Origin: Sulfuritalea sp.
Lineage (GTDB): Bacteria; Pseudomonadota; Gammaproteobacteria; Burkholderiales; Rhodocyclaceae
Assembly: GCA_016710465.1 (NCBI GenBank)
Contig: JADJVS010000014.1
Coordinates: 124,001 to 188,000, forward strand
Direction: 5' to 3'
Length of the DNA stretch: 64,000 nt
Shown: piece by piece, positions 32,995 to 40,529 of the stretch
Numbering within the stretch: the first letter of the stretch is position 1
How the letters are laid out: each line of letters begins with the position of its first letter
Notes under the pieces: model-generated
What the model saw: the letters and a program-made list of their open reading frames with translations, nothing else
Told to the model about the DNA's origin: nothing
The model's database searches: none
Translations under genes and position numbers: made by a program

Positions 32995-34278
32995 ATGAAA
33001 AGCAATGTCACCCCACTTCGCGCCCAGCCGAGTTTTCGCGGCCCCGATCTCGCCGAATTTGTCGCCTTGCGCGTCGACCAGTATTACCGCGAGCGAGTAC
33101 AGAACACCTGGGCCGGCGGCCACATCATGCGCGGACGCATCCCCGCGACCGGGGACCTGCAACTGTGCAGCAACGACTATCTTGCCGTGGCGCGCCATCC
33201 GCGCATCCTCGATGCCATGGCGGACAGCATCCGCCGCGACGGCAACGGCCTGCTGATGTCGGGCATCTTTGTTCATGGCGCTTGCCCACACACGGATTTC
33301 GAGCAGCATCTCGCGGACTTCATGCAGGCCGAAGCCGGGGTACTTTGCCAGTCGGGCTATGCCGCCAACACCGGCCTGATCCAGATCATTGCCGGCGAAG
33401 GGGTGCCGGTTTACGCCGACATGATGGCCCACATGTCCCTGTGGGAGGGCATCAAGTGCGCCGGCGCCAAGCCGGTGACCGTGTTCCACAACGAGGTCGA
33501 GCACCTGGAGCGCCAGATCCTGCGCCATGGGCCGGGCGTGGTGGTGGTCGATTCGATCTACAGCACCACCGGCAGCATTGCTCCGCTGCGCGAGATCGTC
33601 GAGGTTTGCGAAGCAACGGGCTGTGTCCTGGTCGCCGACGAATCGCATTCCCTGGGCACCCACGGTCCGAATGGCGAAGGCCTGGTGGTCGAACTTGGCC
33701 TCGCCGAACGGGTGCATTTCCGCACCGCCAGCCTGGCCAAGGCCTTCGCCGGGCGTGCGGGGTTCGTGACTTGTTCACGCCGCTTCGTCGACTATTTCAA
33801 GAGCGAGTCCAATCCGGCGATTTTCAGCTCGACATTGCTGCCGCACGACATCCATGGCCTGGCCGCAACGCTGGGCGTCATCCGCCAGGAAGGCTGGCGG
33901 CGCGAGCGCCTGCGCGCGAACGCGGCCTTCCTGCGCCAGGAACTCGATGCCCTCGGCTACAACCTCAACGGCAGCGAATGTCAGATCGTCTCGCTGGAAT
34001 CAGGCACCGAGCAGAACACCATCGTGCTGCGCGACGCGCTGGAGTCGCGCGGCATTTTCGGTTCCATCTTCTGCGCCCCGGCGACGCCCAAGAGCCGCGC
34101 GCTGATGCGCTTTTCGGTTCACGCCGGGCTTGATCGCGGCGAGCTGGAGCGTCTGGTCGGCGTCTGCCGCGATATTCGCGACGAGGTCGGGCTGGCATCC
34201 TGGGCCTCGACGCGACGGAAGCAGCGCGGCAGGCAGGTGCCCGCGGTCAAGCTCCATCCCGACATCGCGGCGGCCTGA
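32995..34278 (+). CDS. cqsA: alpha-hydroxyketone autoinducer synthase, CqsA/LqsA type
   Basis: A 427-aa PLP-dependent alpha-oxoamine-synthase-fold enzyme. CqsA condenses acyl-CoA with SAM or an aminobutyrate unit to precursors of CAI-1-type hydroxyketones. CqsA-specific blocks: LQLCSNDYLAVARHP, MAHMSLWEG, RHGPGVVVVDSIYSTTGSIAPL, ADESHSLGTHGPNGEGLVVELGL, VHFRTASLAKAFAGRAG (PLP Lys about 249), NPAIFSSTLLPHD and GSIFCAPATPKSRALMRFSVHAGL. These distinguish it from KBL, BioF and serine palmitoyltransferase. A 25-base gap separates it from the convergent lqsR-like gene. The chain length of the signal cannot be told. Confidence 0.9.
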   Translation: MKSNVTPLRAQPSFRGPDLAEFVALRVDQYYRERVQNTWAGGHIMRGRIPATGDLQLCSNDYLAVARHPRILDAMADSIRRDGNGLLMSGIFVHGACPHTDFEQHLADFMQAEAGVLCQSGYAANTGLIQIIAGEGVPVYADMMAHMSLWEGIKCAGAKPVTVFHNEVEHLERQILRHGPGVVVVDSIYSTTGSIAPLREIVEVCEATGCVLVADESHSLGTHGPNGEGLVVELGLAERVHFRTASLAKAFAGRAGFVTCSRRFVDYFKSESNPAIFSSTLLPHDIHGLAATLGVIRQEGWRRERLRANAAFLRQELDALGYNLNGSECQIVSLESGTEQNTIVLRDALESRGIFGSIFCAPATPKSRALMRFSVHAGLDRGELERLVGVCRDIRDEVGLASWASTRRKQRGRQVPAVKLHPDIAAA

Positions 34279-34303
34279 GCCTACCGACGGCTGGCGCGCG
34301 GAA

Positions 34304-35335
34304 TCAGGTCACGCTCGCCAGCCCCTGACGCGACTCGCGGTCGAGGTTCTCCAGGTAGTCGCCGTAGGGAAAGACGTACTTGAGGTTGAAGGCGCCGGGG
34401 TTCTTCACCAGGGCATAGAGATACCAGTCGCGGCCCTTGAATTCGGTCGCCGGATGCAGGCAGGCCTCCCAGTCCTCGTAGATCGGCGAGTAATTGCCGG
34501 CCGTCTTCCAGAAGTAGGGCAGGCAGCGCCCCCCGCGCAACCGGGCCAGAAGCTCATCGGGTGCGTCCTGCTCGTGGGCGATCTCGTGCTGCGCACGAAC
34601 CATGTCCTCGGTCTGGACGATCAGCAGATAAGAGCTGCCGCTTACGTCCAGCATCAGGATGCCATCCGGCGCGCAACACAGGTAGTGTTCGACAATGCCC
34701 AGGCCGCGGCTGATTTCGGCGAAGCGCTCGGCGAAGGCGGGATCGCGCAGGAACAGGTGCGATCCCACCGAAAGCGCGTCGGCCAGCATGTGCTCGACCT
34801 GCTCGAAGTGTTCGCGCTGCAGTTCCGCGATGGCACGGTTGAGCCGTGCCATGACATCGTCGTCCTGCTTGCGGATGAAACGGTCGATCGTCTTCTCGTT
34901 GAAGGCGCGCACGGCGGTCTGTTCGTCGGCCTTGCCGGTGAGCAGGATCTTCTTGATGGCCTTGTTCTTCAGGTTGCGGCAGAACTCGAGGCCGTCGATT
35001 TCCGGCATGTCGTAGTCCACCACCACCACGGAGACCTGCTCGAAGCGGTGTTCGTTATGCACCTCGCGATGGATCATGTCCAGGCTGACATCGATCACGT
35101 GGCGGGAGACGCTCTTGTCGCCACGGTGCCGATAGAGCGAGAAGAACCGCTCCACCACGGGCGGTTCCAGGTTGGCACCATTCAGCGCCACCAAGGCCGA
35201 AAAGGGTGAATGGTGGAGACGGTAGGCGAGCCGCGAATCGAGTTGCAGGCTCAGATTCGAGAGGAACTGCTGGCTGTCGTCCACGAAGGCGACCGTGGTC
35301 GGGAAATGGAAGGGCTGGATGGCGTAGGTTTTCAT
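34304..35335 (-). CDS. lqsR: LqsR-like response regulator
   Basis: A 343-aa protein with an N-terminal receiver: acidic pair in VAFVDDSQQFLSNLSLQLD, phospho-acceptor Asp107 in VVVVDYDMPEIDGLEFC, Thr in KKILLTGKADEQTAV and Lys in DRFIRKQ. As in Legionella LqsR there is a long insertion (about residues 55-100) within the receiver and a C-terminal region without DNA-binding HTH (GILMLDVSGSSYLLIVQTEDM, LHPATEFKGRDWYLYALVKNPGAFNLKY). Coupled to the kinase gene by an ATGA overlap. The output mechanism is unknown. Confidence 0.83.
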   Translation of the reverse strand: MKTYAIQPFHFPTTVAFVDDSQQFLSNLSLQLDSRLAYRLHHSPFSALVALNGANLEPPVVERFFSLYRHRGDKSVSRHVIDVSLDMIHREVHNEHRFEQVSVVVVDYDMPEIDGLEFCRNLKNKAIKKILLTGKADEQTAVRAFNEKTIDRFIRKQDDDVMARLNRAIAELQREHFEQVEHMLADALSVGSHLFLRDPAFAERFAEISRGLGIVEHYLCCAPDGILMLDVSGSSYLLIVQTEDMVRAQHEIAHEQDAPDELLARLRGGRCLPYFWKTAGNYSPIYEDWEACLHPATEFKGRDWYLYALVKNPGAFNLKYVFPYGDYLENLDRESRQGLASVT

Positions 35336-36636
35336 GCTGGGGGAAACGTCAGTTCAAATTGGGAAAATTCACCGTGCACGGAGATGCAGTCGATCGTGCC
35401 GCCGAAGGACGTCATGACGTCGCGGCAGAAGGCCAGGCCGATGCCGGTGCCCAGCACGCCGCCGTTGCCGTCCGCGGTGTAGAAGCGCTCGAAGATGTGG
35501 GGCAGCACGTCCGGCGCGATGCCGCCGCCGCTGTCGCGCACGATCAGGCGATGGCGTGGCGAGGCCTCGATGCGCATCGTGATTTCGCCCTTTTTTGCCT
35601 GGGCGACGTGGCGCAGCGCGTTCTTGATCAAGTTGAATAGTACATGCACCGTGAGCAGCTCGATGCCCCGAAACTCGAACTCGCCGCCTTTCTGCCAGGA
35701 AACCAGCGCGCGCTCGGCGTCCGAGAAGGGGTAGCGCCGCAGCGCCACCTCGACGCAGGCGGAAATCGAACACGTTTGTAGCGCCCGCGCCGCGCCACCG
35801 GTGGAACGCGCGTTTACCAGCAGCATCTCGATTATGGCGTTCGACTGGCGGGCTTCGGCATCTATTCGCTCCGCGACACCGGCGAGCTGGTCAAGGTGGG
35901 CACCACGGATAGCCTCCACCGGCAAGCCGTGCGCCTGCGCCAGGCGGTAGCTCTCGACCAGCGTCGGCAGGTAATTGCCCAGGCCCGTGGCGCCGGCACG
36001 TATGCCGAGCAGCGGGGTACGCAGCTCATGGGCAATGCTGCCGGCCGTGGCCAGCATCGCGCGCTCCTGTTCAATGCGGATGCGTTCGGCGTCGTAATTG
36101 GTGACGGCGCCGGCAATCACCGCGAAGCTGGCGATGGCAATGTAGTCCCAGCGCGCGAACGGCGGCAGAGAAGCGTCGCTGGTCAGCGTGAAGGCCAGGT
36201 AGGCAAGGCTGCTGCCAAGCACGAACTGGACAATCAGGGTGACCCAGTCGAGCAGCAGGATCATGACGAATACCGCGACCAGCGCCGAGCCGATCCAGAC
36301 GTCGGCGCCGTTGTTTCGCAGCAGCATGTAGGTGAAAAAGAACGGCAGCGAATAGAGCAGGGCAACGTACCAGTAGTAGGGCAGCAGGCGCTTCATCCAC
36401 TCCGGCCAGTGGCGCGAGAAAAGCATGGGCACGAACAGGGCCGAGCCAATCAGGCGCAGCGTCAGGCTTTCGTAACGCTGCGGAAAGACGAACGCCCAGA
36501 CGTAGTAGTACAGCGGGAAGGTGACGATGGCCAGGACGGCAAAGACCGTCAGGCGCCGCTTGATGTAGGCGACGTTGCGCAGGGCAGGCGCCATAAGGCG
36601 CTCGCGAAGTTGGCTGGCCAGCGAAGACGAACTCAT
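35332..36636 (-). CDS. lqsS: six-helix membrane sensor kinase, LqsS/CqsS-like
   Basis: A 434-aa kinase. About six hydrophobic helices occupy residues 20-190 (e.g. LTVFAVLAIVTFPLYYYVWAF, YWYVALLYSLPFFFTYMLL, GSALVAVFVMILLLDWVTLIV) with short loops, as in CqsS/LqsS sensors that read hydroxyketones in the membrane. DHp His is in TAGSIAHELRTPLLGIRAG; ATP-binding motifs are NLIKNALRHV, VRDSGGGIAPDVL and GTGIGLAFC. It lacks the receiver found in Vibrio CqsS. ATG 36636 is chosen; a TTG frame to 36720 would run into the palindromes of the promoter region. Confidence 0.85.
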   Translation of the reverse strand: MSSSSLASQLRERLMAPALRNVAYIKRRLTVFAVLAIVTFPLYYYVWAFVFPQRYESLTLRLIGSALFVPMLFSRHWPEWMKRLLPYYWYVALLYSLPFFFTYMLLRNNGADVWIGSALVAVFVMILLLDWVTLIVQFVLGSSLAYLAFTLTSDASLPPFARWDYIAIASFAVIAGAVTNYDAERIRIEQERAMLATAGSIAHELRTPLLGIRAGATGLGNYLPTLVESYRLAQAHGLPVEAIRGAHLDQLAGVAERIDAEARQSNAIIEMLLVNARSTGGAARALQTCSISACVEVALRRYPFSDAERALVSWQKGGEFEFRGIELLTVHVLFNLIKNALRHVAQAKKGEITMRIEASPRHRLIVRDSGGGIAPDVLPHIFERFYTADGNGGVLGTGIGLAFCRDVMTSFGGTIDCISVHGEFSQFELTFPPA

Positions 36637-36714
36637 CACGACGACGAACCGCGGTCGTTTGGGGTGGATTGCCGCCGCGGAAACCGTGGCGGCATGCGTT
36701 TGATTGCCGAAAGA

Positions 36715-36738
36715 CGACAAATTGTCGCAGATTCGACA
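36715..36738. promoter_or_regulatory. palindromic operator array between kinase and luxR genes
   Basis: CGACAA-A-TTGTCG (36715-36727) is a perfect palindrome around one base; its right half also pairs with CGACA (36734-36738) as TGTCG-CAGATT-CGACA. Three CGACA half-sites within 24 bases in the divergent gap make it a candidate regulator site, though it does not match a canonical lux box. Confidence 0.5.
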
Positions 36739-36792
36739 CGCGTCATGAGGGCGACTGCTCCATCCCTAAACAATCGTGCCGGATAGGTTGGC

Positions 36793-36821
36793 TTGACAAG
36801 CTCCGTTCCGGTCGTTACAAA
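36793..36821 (+). promoter_or_regulatory. sigma-70 promoter of the luxR gene
   Basis: TTGACA (36793-36798), a 17-base spacer and TACAAA (36816-36821) lie 33 bases before the GTG start of the luxR gene. Confidence 0.65.
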
Positions 36822-36853
36822 GTACCTTTGCCTCAACTGCCGGACGGGATTTC

Positions 36854-37588
36854 GTGCCCCCCCCAAATTCCGCTGACGATCCGCCCCAGAACTCGGCTTT
36901 CCTGCTCGATGCCGGTGGTCCCGAGCGCTCGTTTTTCGAGGGTGCGGTACTGGGCGCGCGCGGCCTGGGCTTCGAATACCTTGGCTATGTGATCGGCGTT
37001 CCGGCGGCGAGTTCGGGCTGGCGCTTCGTCATGACCGGCAACTATCCGCGCGCCTGGCAGGAGCGTTACCTCCGGCGCGGCTACCATGAGATCGATCCGA
37101 CCATCGAACACGCCAAGATCACCGAGTCGCCGTTGTCCTGGTCGCGCGCGCTGTTTGCCGGCGAGTCGATGGGCCCGCTGGCCCGCGATACCCTCGCGAT
37201 TGGCTTCAACCACGGCTGGACCCAGCCCCTGCATGATCCCGCCGGCGGTTTCGGCATGCTGACGCTGGCGCGTGGCGGGCCGCTTGGCGAGCAGGAGTTG
37301 CGCGCCAAGCTACCGATGATGCAGTGGCTGGCGCGCGTGGTACATCGGCGCCTGTTTGGGGAATTCCAGGCCTGGCAGCGCAACCAGGCGATAAGCTGCC
37401 TGACCGAGCGCGAGCTGATCTGCCTGCGCCTGGCGGCGGATGGCGAAACGGCGGCCGAGATTTCGCAACACACCGGTGTTGGCGAGCGGACGGTGAATTT
37501 CCACATGGCCAATGCGATTGGCAAGCTGGGCGCCGCCAACAAGACCCACGCCGTGGCGCTGGCCATGCGCCTTGGGCTGCTCGATTAG
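36854..37588 (+). CDS. LuxR-family regulator with acyl-HSL-binding domain (solo)
   Basis: A 244-aa protein: N-terminal autoinducer domain and C-terminal GerE HTH (CLTERELICLRLAADGETAAEISQHTGVGERTVNFHMANAIGKL). In TNYPRAW-type context the pocket residues known from TraR/LuxR are all present: Trp68, Tyr72, Asp81, Pro82 and Trp96 (segments AWQERYLRRGY, EIDPTIEHAK, PLSWS). GTG 36854 has GGGA upstream and a good promoter. No luxI-type synthase lies in the window, so it is a solo that may sense an acyl-HSL or another ligand; it is divergent from the hydroxyketone sensor kinase. Confidence 0.9.
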   Translation: MPPPNSADDPPQNSAFLLDAGGPERSFFEGAVLGARGLGFEYLGYVIGVPAASSGWRFVMTGNYPRAWQERYLRRGYHEIDPTIEHAKITESPLSWSRALFAGESMGPLARDTLAIGFNHGWTQPLHDPAGGFGMLTLARGGPLGEQELRAKLPMMQWLARVVHRRLFGEFQAWQRNQAISCLTERELICLRLAADGETAAEISQHTGVGERTVNFHMANAIGKLGAANKTHAVALAMRLGLLD

Positions 37589-37611
37589 CTCAGCGACGCT
37601 ACGGTTCCGCG

Positions 37612-38787
37612 CTACAGGGCATGCACCTTGTCGCCCCGGGCAAACCCGAGCAGCGGCCCCGGAATGCCGCGGCCCAGCGCGATGACCTTGAACAGCTCGC
37701 CCATCTCGTTGGGCGAGAGCAGCACATTGACCGCACCGCGCGCGCGCAAGTTCGCCGTCTCGTCAGCGCCGACTTCCGGGCCAGACAACAAATCGCCGAT
37801 GCCGCAGTTGAGTAGGAAGCTGGCCTGGCTGCAGTAGCCCATCACGTCCAGTCCGGCGTCGAATCCCGCCTCGGCGACGGCGGTGAAATCGACGTGCGAA
37901 GTAATGTCGGAGAGCCCGGGTAGCCAGAACGGGTCCTGATGCACGCGGTGGCGATAGTGGCAGCGGATGCTGCCGCCGTCGCGCAGCGGGTGGTAGAGCT
38001 CGTGGCGCGGCAAGCCGTAGTCGATCAGCAGCAGCGCGCCGCGTGACAGGCGTCGCGACAAGTCGGAAACCCAGGCGCGAACCGCCAGGCTGATTTCGCC
38101 GCGATGGGGTCCGGCGAGATCCAATGCCTGGGCGGCCGCCAGCAATGCACCTTGCGCGGGCCGCTCGGACTCGATCAGTCGGCCCTGGTCAAGGCCAACG
38201 CCGACCTCCATTACGCAACCGTCCTCGCTCCACCGCAGTGCGTGGCTGGGCATGGCGTCGAGCACCTCGTTGCCGATCAGGCAGCCAGAGAATGCGTCGG
38301 GCAGCGCGTCAAGCCATTCGACGCGGTCCAGATGGCGTGGTGCGCGCTCGGCCAGCGTCGCCTGCTGGCGCGCGCGCAATTCGCCCGACAGCTCCAGGAT
38401 GCGGTAACGCTCGGGCTGGCAGCCCAGGGCGTCGAGCGCCGGCAGCAAATCGGAAGCCAGCCGCCCGCTGCCGGCCCCGGCCTCGATGATGACCGGCCCG
38501 GCGGCGGCCAGCACTTGCGCCACCTGTCGCGCCAGCGACTGGGCAAAAAGCGGCGTGAGCTCCGGCGCGGTGAGAAAGTCACCGCCTGCCGCATGACCGC
38601 CGAACTTCTGCGCGCCGCCGGCGTAGTAGCCCAAGCCGGGCTCGTAGAGGGCCAGTTCCATGTAGCGGGCAAACGAGATCCAACCGCCACACGCGGCAAT
38701 CTCGGAGGAGATGATGCCGGTCAGCGTCTCGCTCGCGGCACGCGCGTCGGCCGAGGGCTCGGGCAAGTCGGCAGGATCGAGTTTCAT
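37612..38787 (-). CDS. SAM-dependent methyltransferase, MidA/NDUFAF7 family
   Basis: A 391-aa protein. ISFARYMELALYEPGLGYYAGG, GGDFLTAPELTPLFAQSLARQV, IIEAGAGSGRLASDLL, GCLIGNEVLDAMPSH and LLSPNEMGELFKVIALGRG define the family, whose eukaryotic member methylates a complex I subunit Arg. The bacterial substrate is unknown. ATG 38787 overlaps the upstream stop by one base (TGATG). Near the C-terminus EVGADETAN is encoded by a VGADxTA repeat copy. Confidence 0.88.
   Translation of the reverse strand: MKLDPADLPEPSADARAASETLTGIISSEIAACGGWISFARYMELALYEPGLGYYAGGAQKFGGHAAGGDFLTAPELTPLFAQSLARQVAQVLAAAGPVIIEAGAGSGRLASDLLPALDALGCQPERYRILELSGELRARQQATLAERAPRHLDRVEWLDALPDAFSGCLIGNEVLDAMPSHALRWSEDGCVMEVGVGLDQGRLIESERPAQGALLAAAQALDLAGPHRGEISLAVRAWVSDLSRRLSRGALLLIDYGLPRHELYHPLRDGGSIRCHYRHRVHQDPFWLPGLSDITSHVDFTAVAEAGFDAGLDVMGYCSQASFLLNCGIGDLLSGPEVGADETANLRARGAVNVLLSPNEMGELFKVIALGRGIPGPLLGFARGDKVHAL
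37752..37774 (-). repeat. VGADxTA repeat, copy inside the MidA-like gene
   Basis: The coding strand reads AGTCGGCGCTGACGAGACGG then CGA, three mismatches to the 45459 copy. It encodes VGADETA in the same frame as the manC copy. Confidence 0.6.
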
Positions 38788-39350
38788 CAGCTTCGGCCGG
38801 ACTCGCCGGGCACCGCCGCGACCAGCGCCGCCATGGCTTCGCCGACATCCGTGCCGCGCTGGCGCAAACCGACAACGACGCCAACAATGGCAGCGAGCAT
38901 CTTGTCGATGTAGTCGGACGGCGCATCGCCGACACACCAGGGCTCGGCAAACTCCGCCTCATGGTGATCCACAAGTTCGTCGAGCATGGCGCGCAGGCGC
39001 TTCGGGCCCTCGATCGCCGCCAGCCGTCCGTGGGCATGGACCACCACGTAGTTCCAGGTGGGCACCGCCCTGCCGTGCCCCCGCTTGGTGGCGTACCAGG
39101 AGGGGCTGACGTAGGCCTGCGGTCCCTGAAAGACCGCTAGCACCTCCTGCCCTGCCGCCATCTTCCACAGCGGATTTGCGCGCGCGACGTGGCCCAGCAG
39201 TCGCTTGCCGTCAGGCGACAGTTGCAGCGGCAGGTGGTCGGCGACCAAGTCGCCATCGGCCCGGCTTGCCAGCGTGACGAAGGGATGCGCCCGCATCAGC
39301 GCCTGCAGTATCTCGACACGGTCCTCGGCGAAATGGGCGGGGCGGTACAC
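38787..39350 (-). CDS. PaiB-like FMN-binding protein
   Basis: A 187-aa split-barrel flavin protein. MYRPAHFAEDRVEILQALMRAHPFVTL, DHLPLQLSPDGKRLLGHVARANPLWK and VPTWNYVVVHAHGRLAAIEG are the PaiB (FMN-binding negative transcriptional regulator) signatures. It may be a flavin reductase-type enzyme or a regulator; no separate DNA-binding domain is visible. Coupled to the methyltransferase gene by TGATG. Confidence 0.88.
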   Translation of the reverse strand: MYRPAHFAEDRVEILQALMRAHPFVTLASRADGDLVADHLPLQLSPDGKRLLGHVARANPLWKMAAGQEVLAVFQGPQAYVSPSWYATKRGHGRAVPTWNYVVVHAHGRLAAIEGPKRLRAMLDELVDHHEAEFAEPWCVGDAPSDYIDKMLAAIVGVVVGLRQRGTDVGEAMAALVAAVPGESGRS

Positions 39351-39359
39351 GCGCTGATC

Positions 39360-40529
39360 TCAGAGAAGCACGCCGGCGTTTTCCCCGCGTTCATAGACGA
39401 TGTTGGCGCGGCCGACCAGTAGCGTATCGAGGGCGCCGATCTGCGTCACGTCCTTGTTGGCATAGGGCAGCTTGTGCAGGATGTAGCGCAGTGCGTTGAG
39501 TCGCGCGCGCTTCTTGCAGTCGGACTTGATCACGGTCCAGGGCGCGTCCGCCGTGTCGGTGTGGAAGAACATCGCCTCTTTCGCCTTGGTGTAGTCGTCC
39601 CACTTGTCGAGCGAGGCGAGGTCGATCGGCGACAGCTTCCACTGCTTGAGCGGATGGTTCTCGCGTTCCTTGAACCGGCGCCGTTGTTCTGGGCGCGAGA
39701 CAGAGAACCAGAACTTGATCAGGTGCACGCCGCTACGCACCAGGGTGCGCTCGAACTCGGGCGTCTGGCGCATGAATTCCTCGTACTCGATGTCGGTGCA
39801 GAAGCCCATCACGCGCTCGACGCCGGCGCGGTTATACCAGGAGCGGTCGAACAGGGCGATTTCGCCGGCGGTCGGCAGGTGCTGCACATATCTTTGAAAA
39901 TACCATTGGCCACGCTCGGTTTCCGAGGGCTTTTCCAGCGCGACGACATGCGCGCCGCGCGGGTTCAGGTGCTCCATGAAGCGCTTGATGGTGCCGCCCT
40001 TGCCAGCGGCATCGCGGCCTTCGAAGAGGATCACCACCTTCTGCCCGGTCTCCTTGACCCAGGCCTGCAGCTTGAGCAACTCGACTTGCAAATGGTATTT
40101 CTGCTTCTCGTAATTCTTGCGTGTCATCAGCCGGCGATAGGGGTAGCCGCCGTCGCGCCAGCCCGGCGCCAGCTCTTCGTCCGGGTGCTGGTCGACGGCG
40201 ACTTCGCTTTGCAGCAGCGCGTTCTTCAGCGCCTCGACGTCGTCGGGCGAGGCGCCTTCGACCACCGCCGTCAGGGCCTGCGCCAGCTTGGCGCCTTCGC
40301 CGGGCTTGGCGTGGGCGACGATGTCGTGGATGGCCTCGATCTTCGAGTCGCGCGCCGCGGCGGAGCGATCCTTGACCACGAAATTCTTGATGCCAGCGGG
40401 CTTGCTCGAGGGCGCGACGTCGCCCGACGCGGGGCGCCGGCCGGCGCGGGCGGGAGCGGACGTGCCAGCCGTCTTGGGTGTGGCCGTGGCGGGCCGGCTT
40501 GGCTTGCTTGCGGGTTTCTTGACTGCCAT
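39360..40529 (-). CDS. ppk2: polyphosphate kinase 2
   Basis: A 389-aa PPK2 that moves phosphate between polyphosphate and nucleoside phosphates. Walker A is ILFEGRDAAGKGGTIKRFMEHLNPRG; the lid and Walker B regions are ALEKPSETERGQWYFQRYVQHLP and IALFDRSWYNRAGVERVMGF. The first 50 residues are a Lys/Ala/Pro/Ser/Thr-rich basic tail (KKPASKPSRPATATPKTAGT), and an acidic-to-neutral linker precedes the kinase domain at about residue 115. The length fits long class I PPK2 proteins. Confidence 0.93.
   Translation of the reverse strand: MAVKKPASKPSRPATATPKTAGTSAPARAGRRPASGDVAPSSKPAGIKNFVVKDRSAAARDSKIEAIHDIVAHAKPGEGAKLAQALTAVVEGASPDDVEALKNALLQSEVAVDQHPDEELAPGWRDGGYPYRRLMTRKNYEKQKYHLQVELLKLQAWVKETGQKVVILFEGRDAAGKGGTIKRFMEHLNPRGAHVVALEKPSETERGQWYFQRYVQHLPTAGEIALFDRSWYNRAGVERVMGFCTDIEYEEFMRQTPEFERTLVRSGVHLIKFWFSVSRPEQRRRFKERENHPLKQWKLSPIDLASLDKWDDYTKAKEAMFFHTDTADAPWTVIKSDCKKRARLNALRYILHKLPYANKDVTQIGALDTLLVGRANIVYERGENAGVLL

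Noticed and set aside
32995..34278. Annotation as 8-amino-7-oxononanoate synthase, KBL or serine palmitoyltransferase
   Set aside because: The MSLWEG, HSLGTHGPNGEGL and SSTLLPHD blocks and the neighbouring regulator and kinase are those of CqsA/LqsA; no biotin or sphingolipid genes are nearby.
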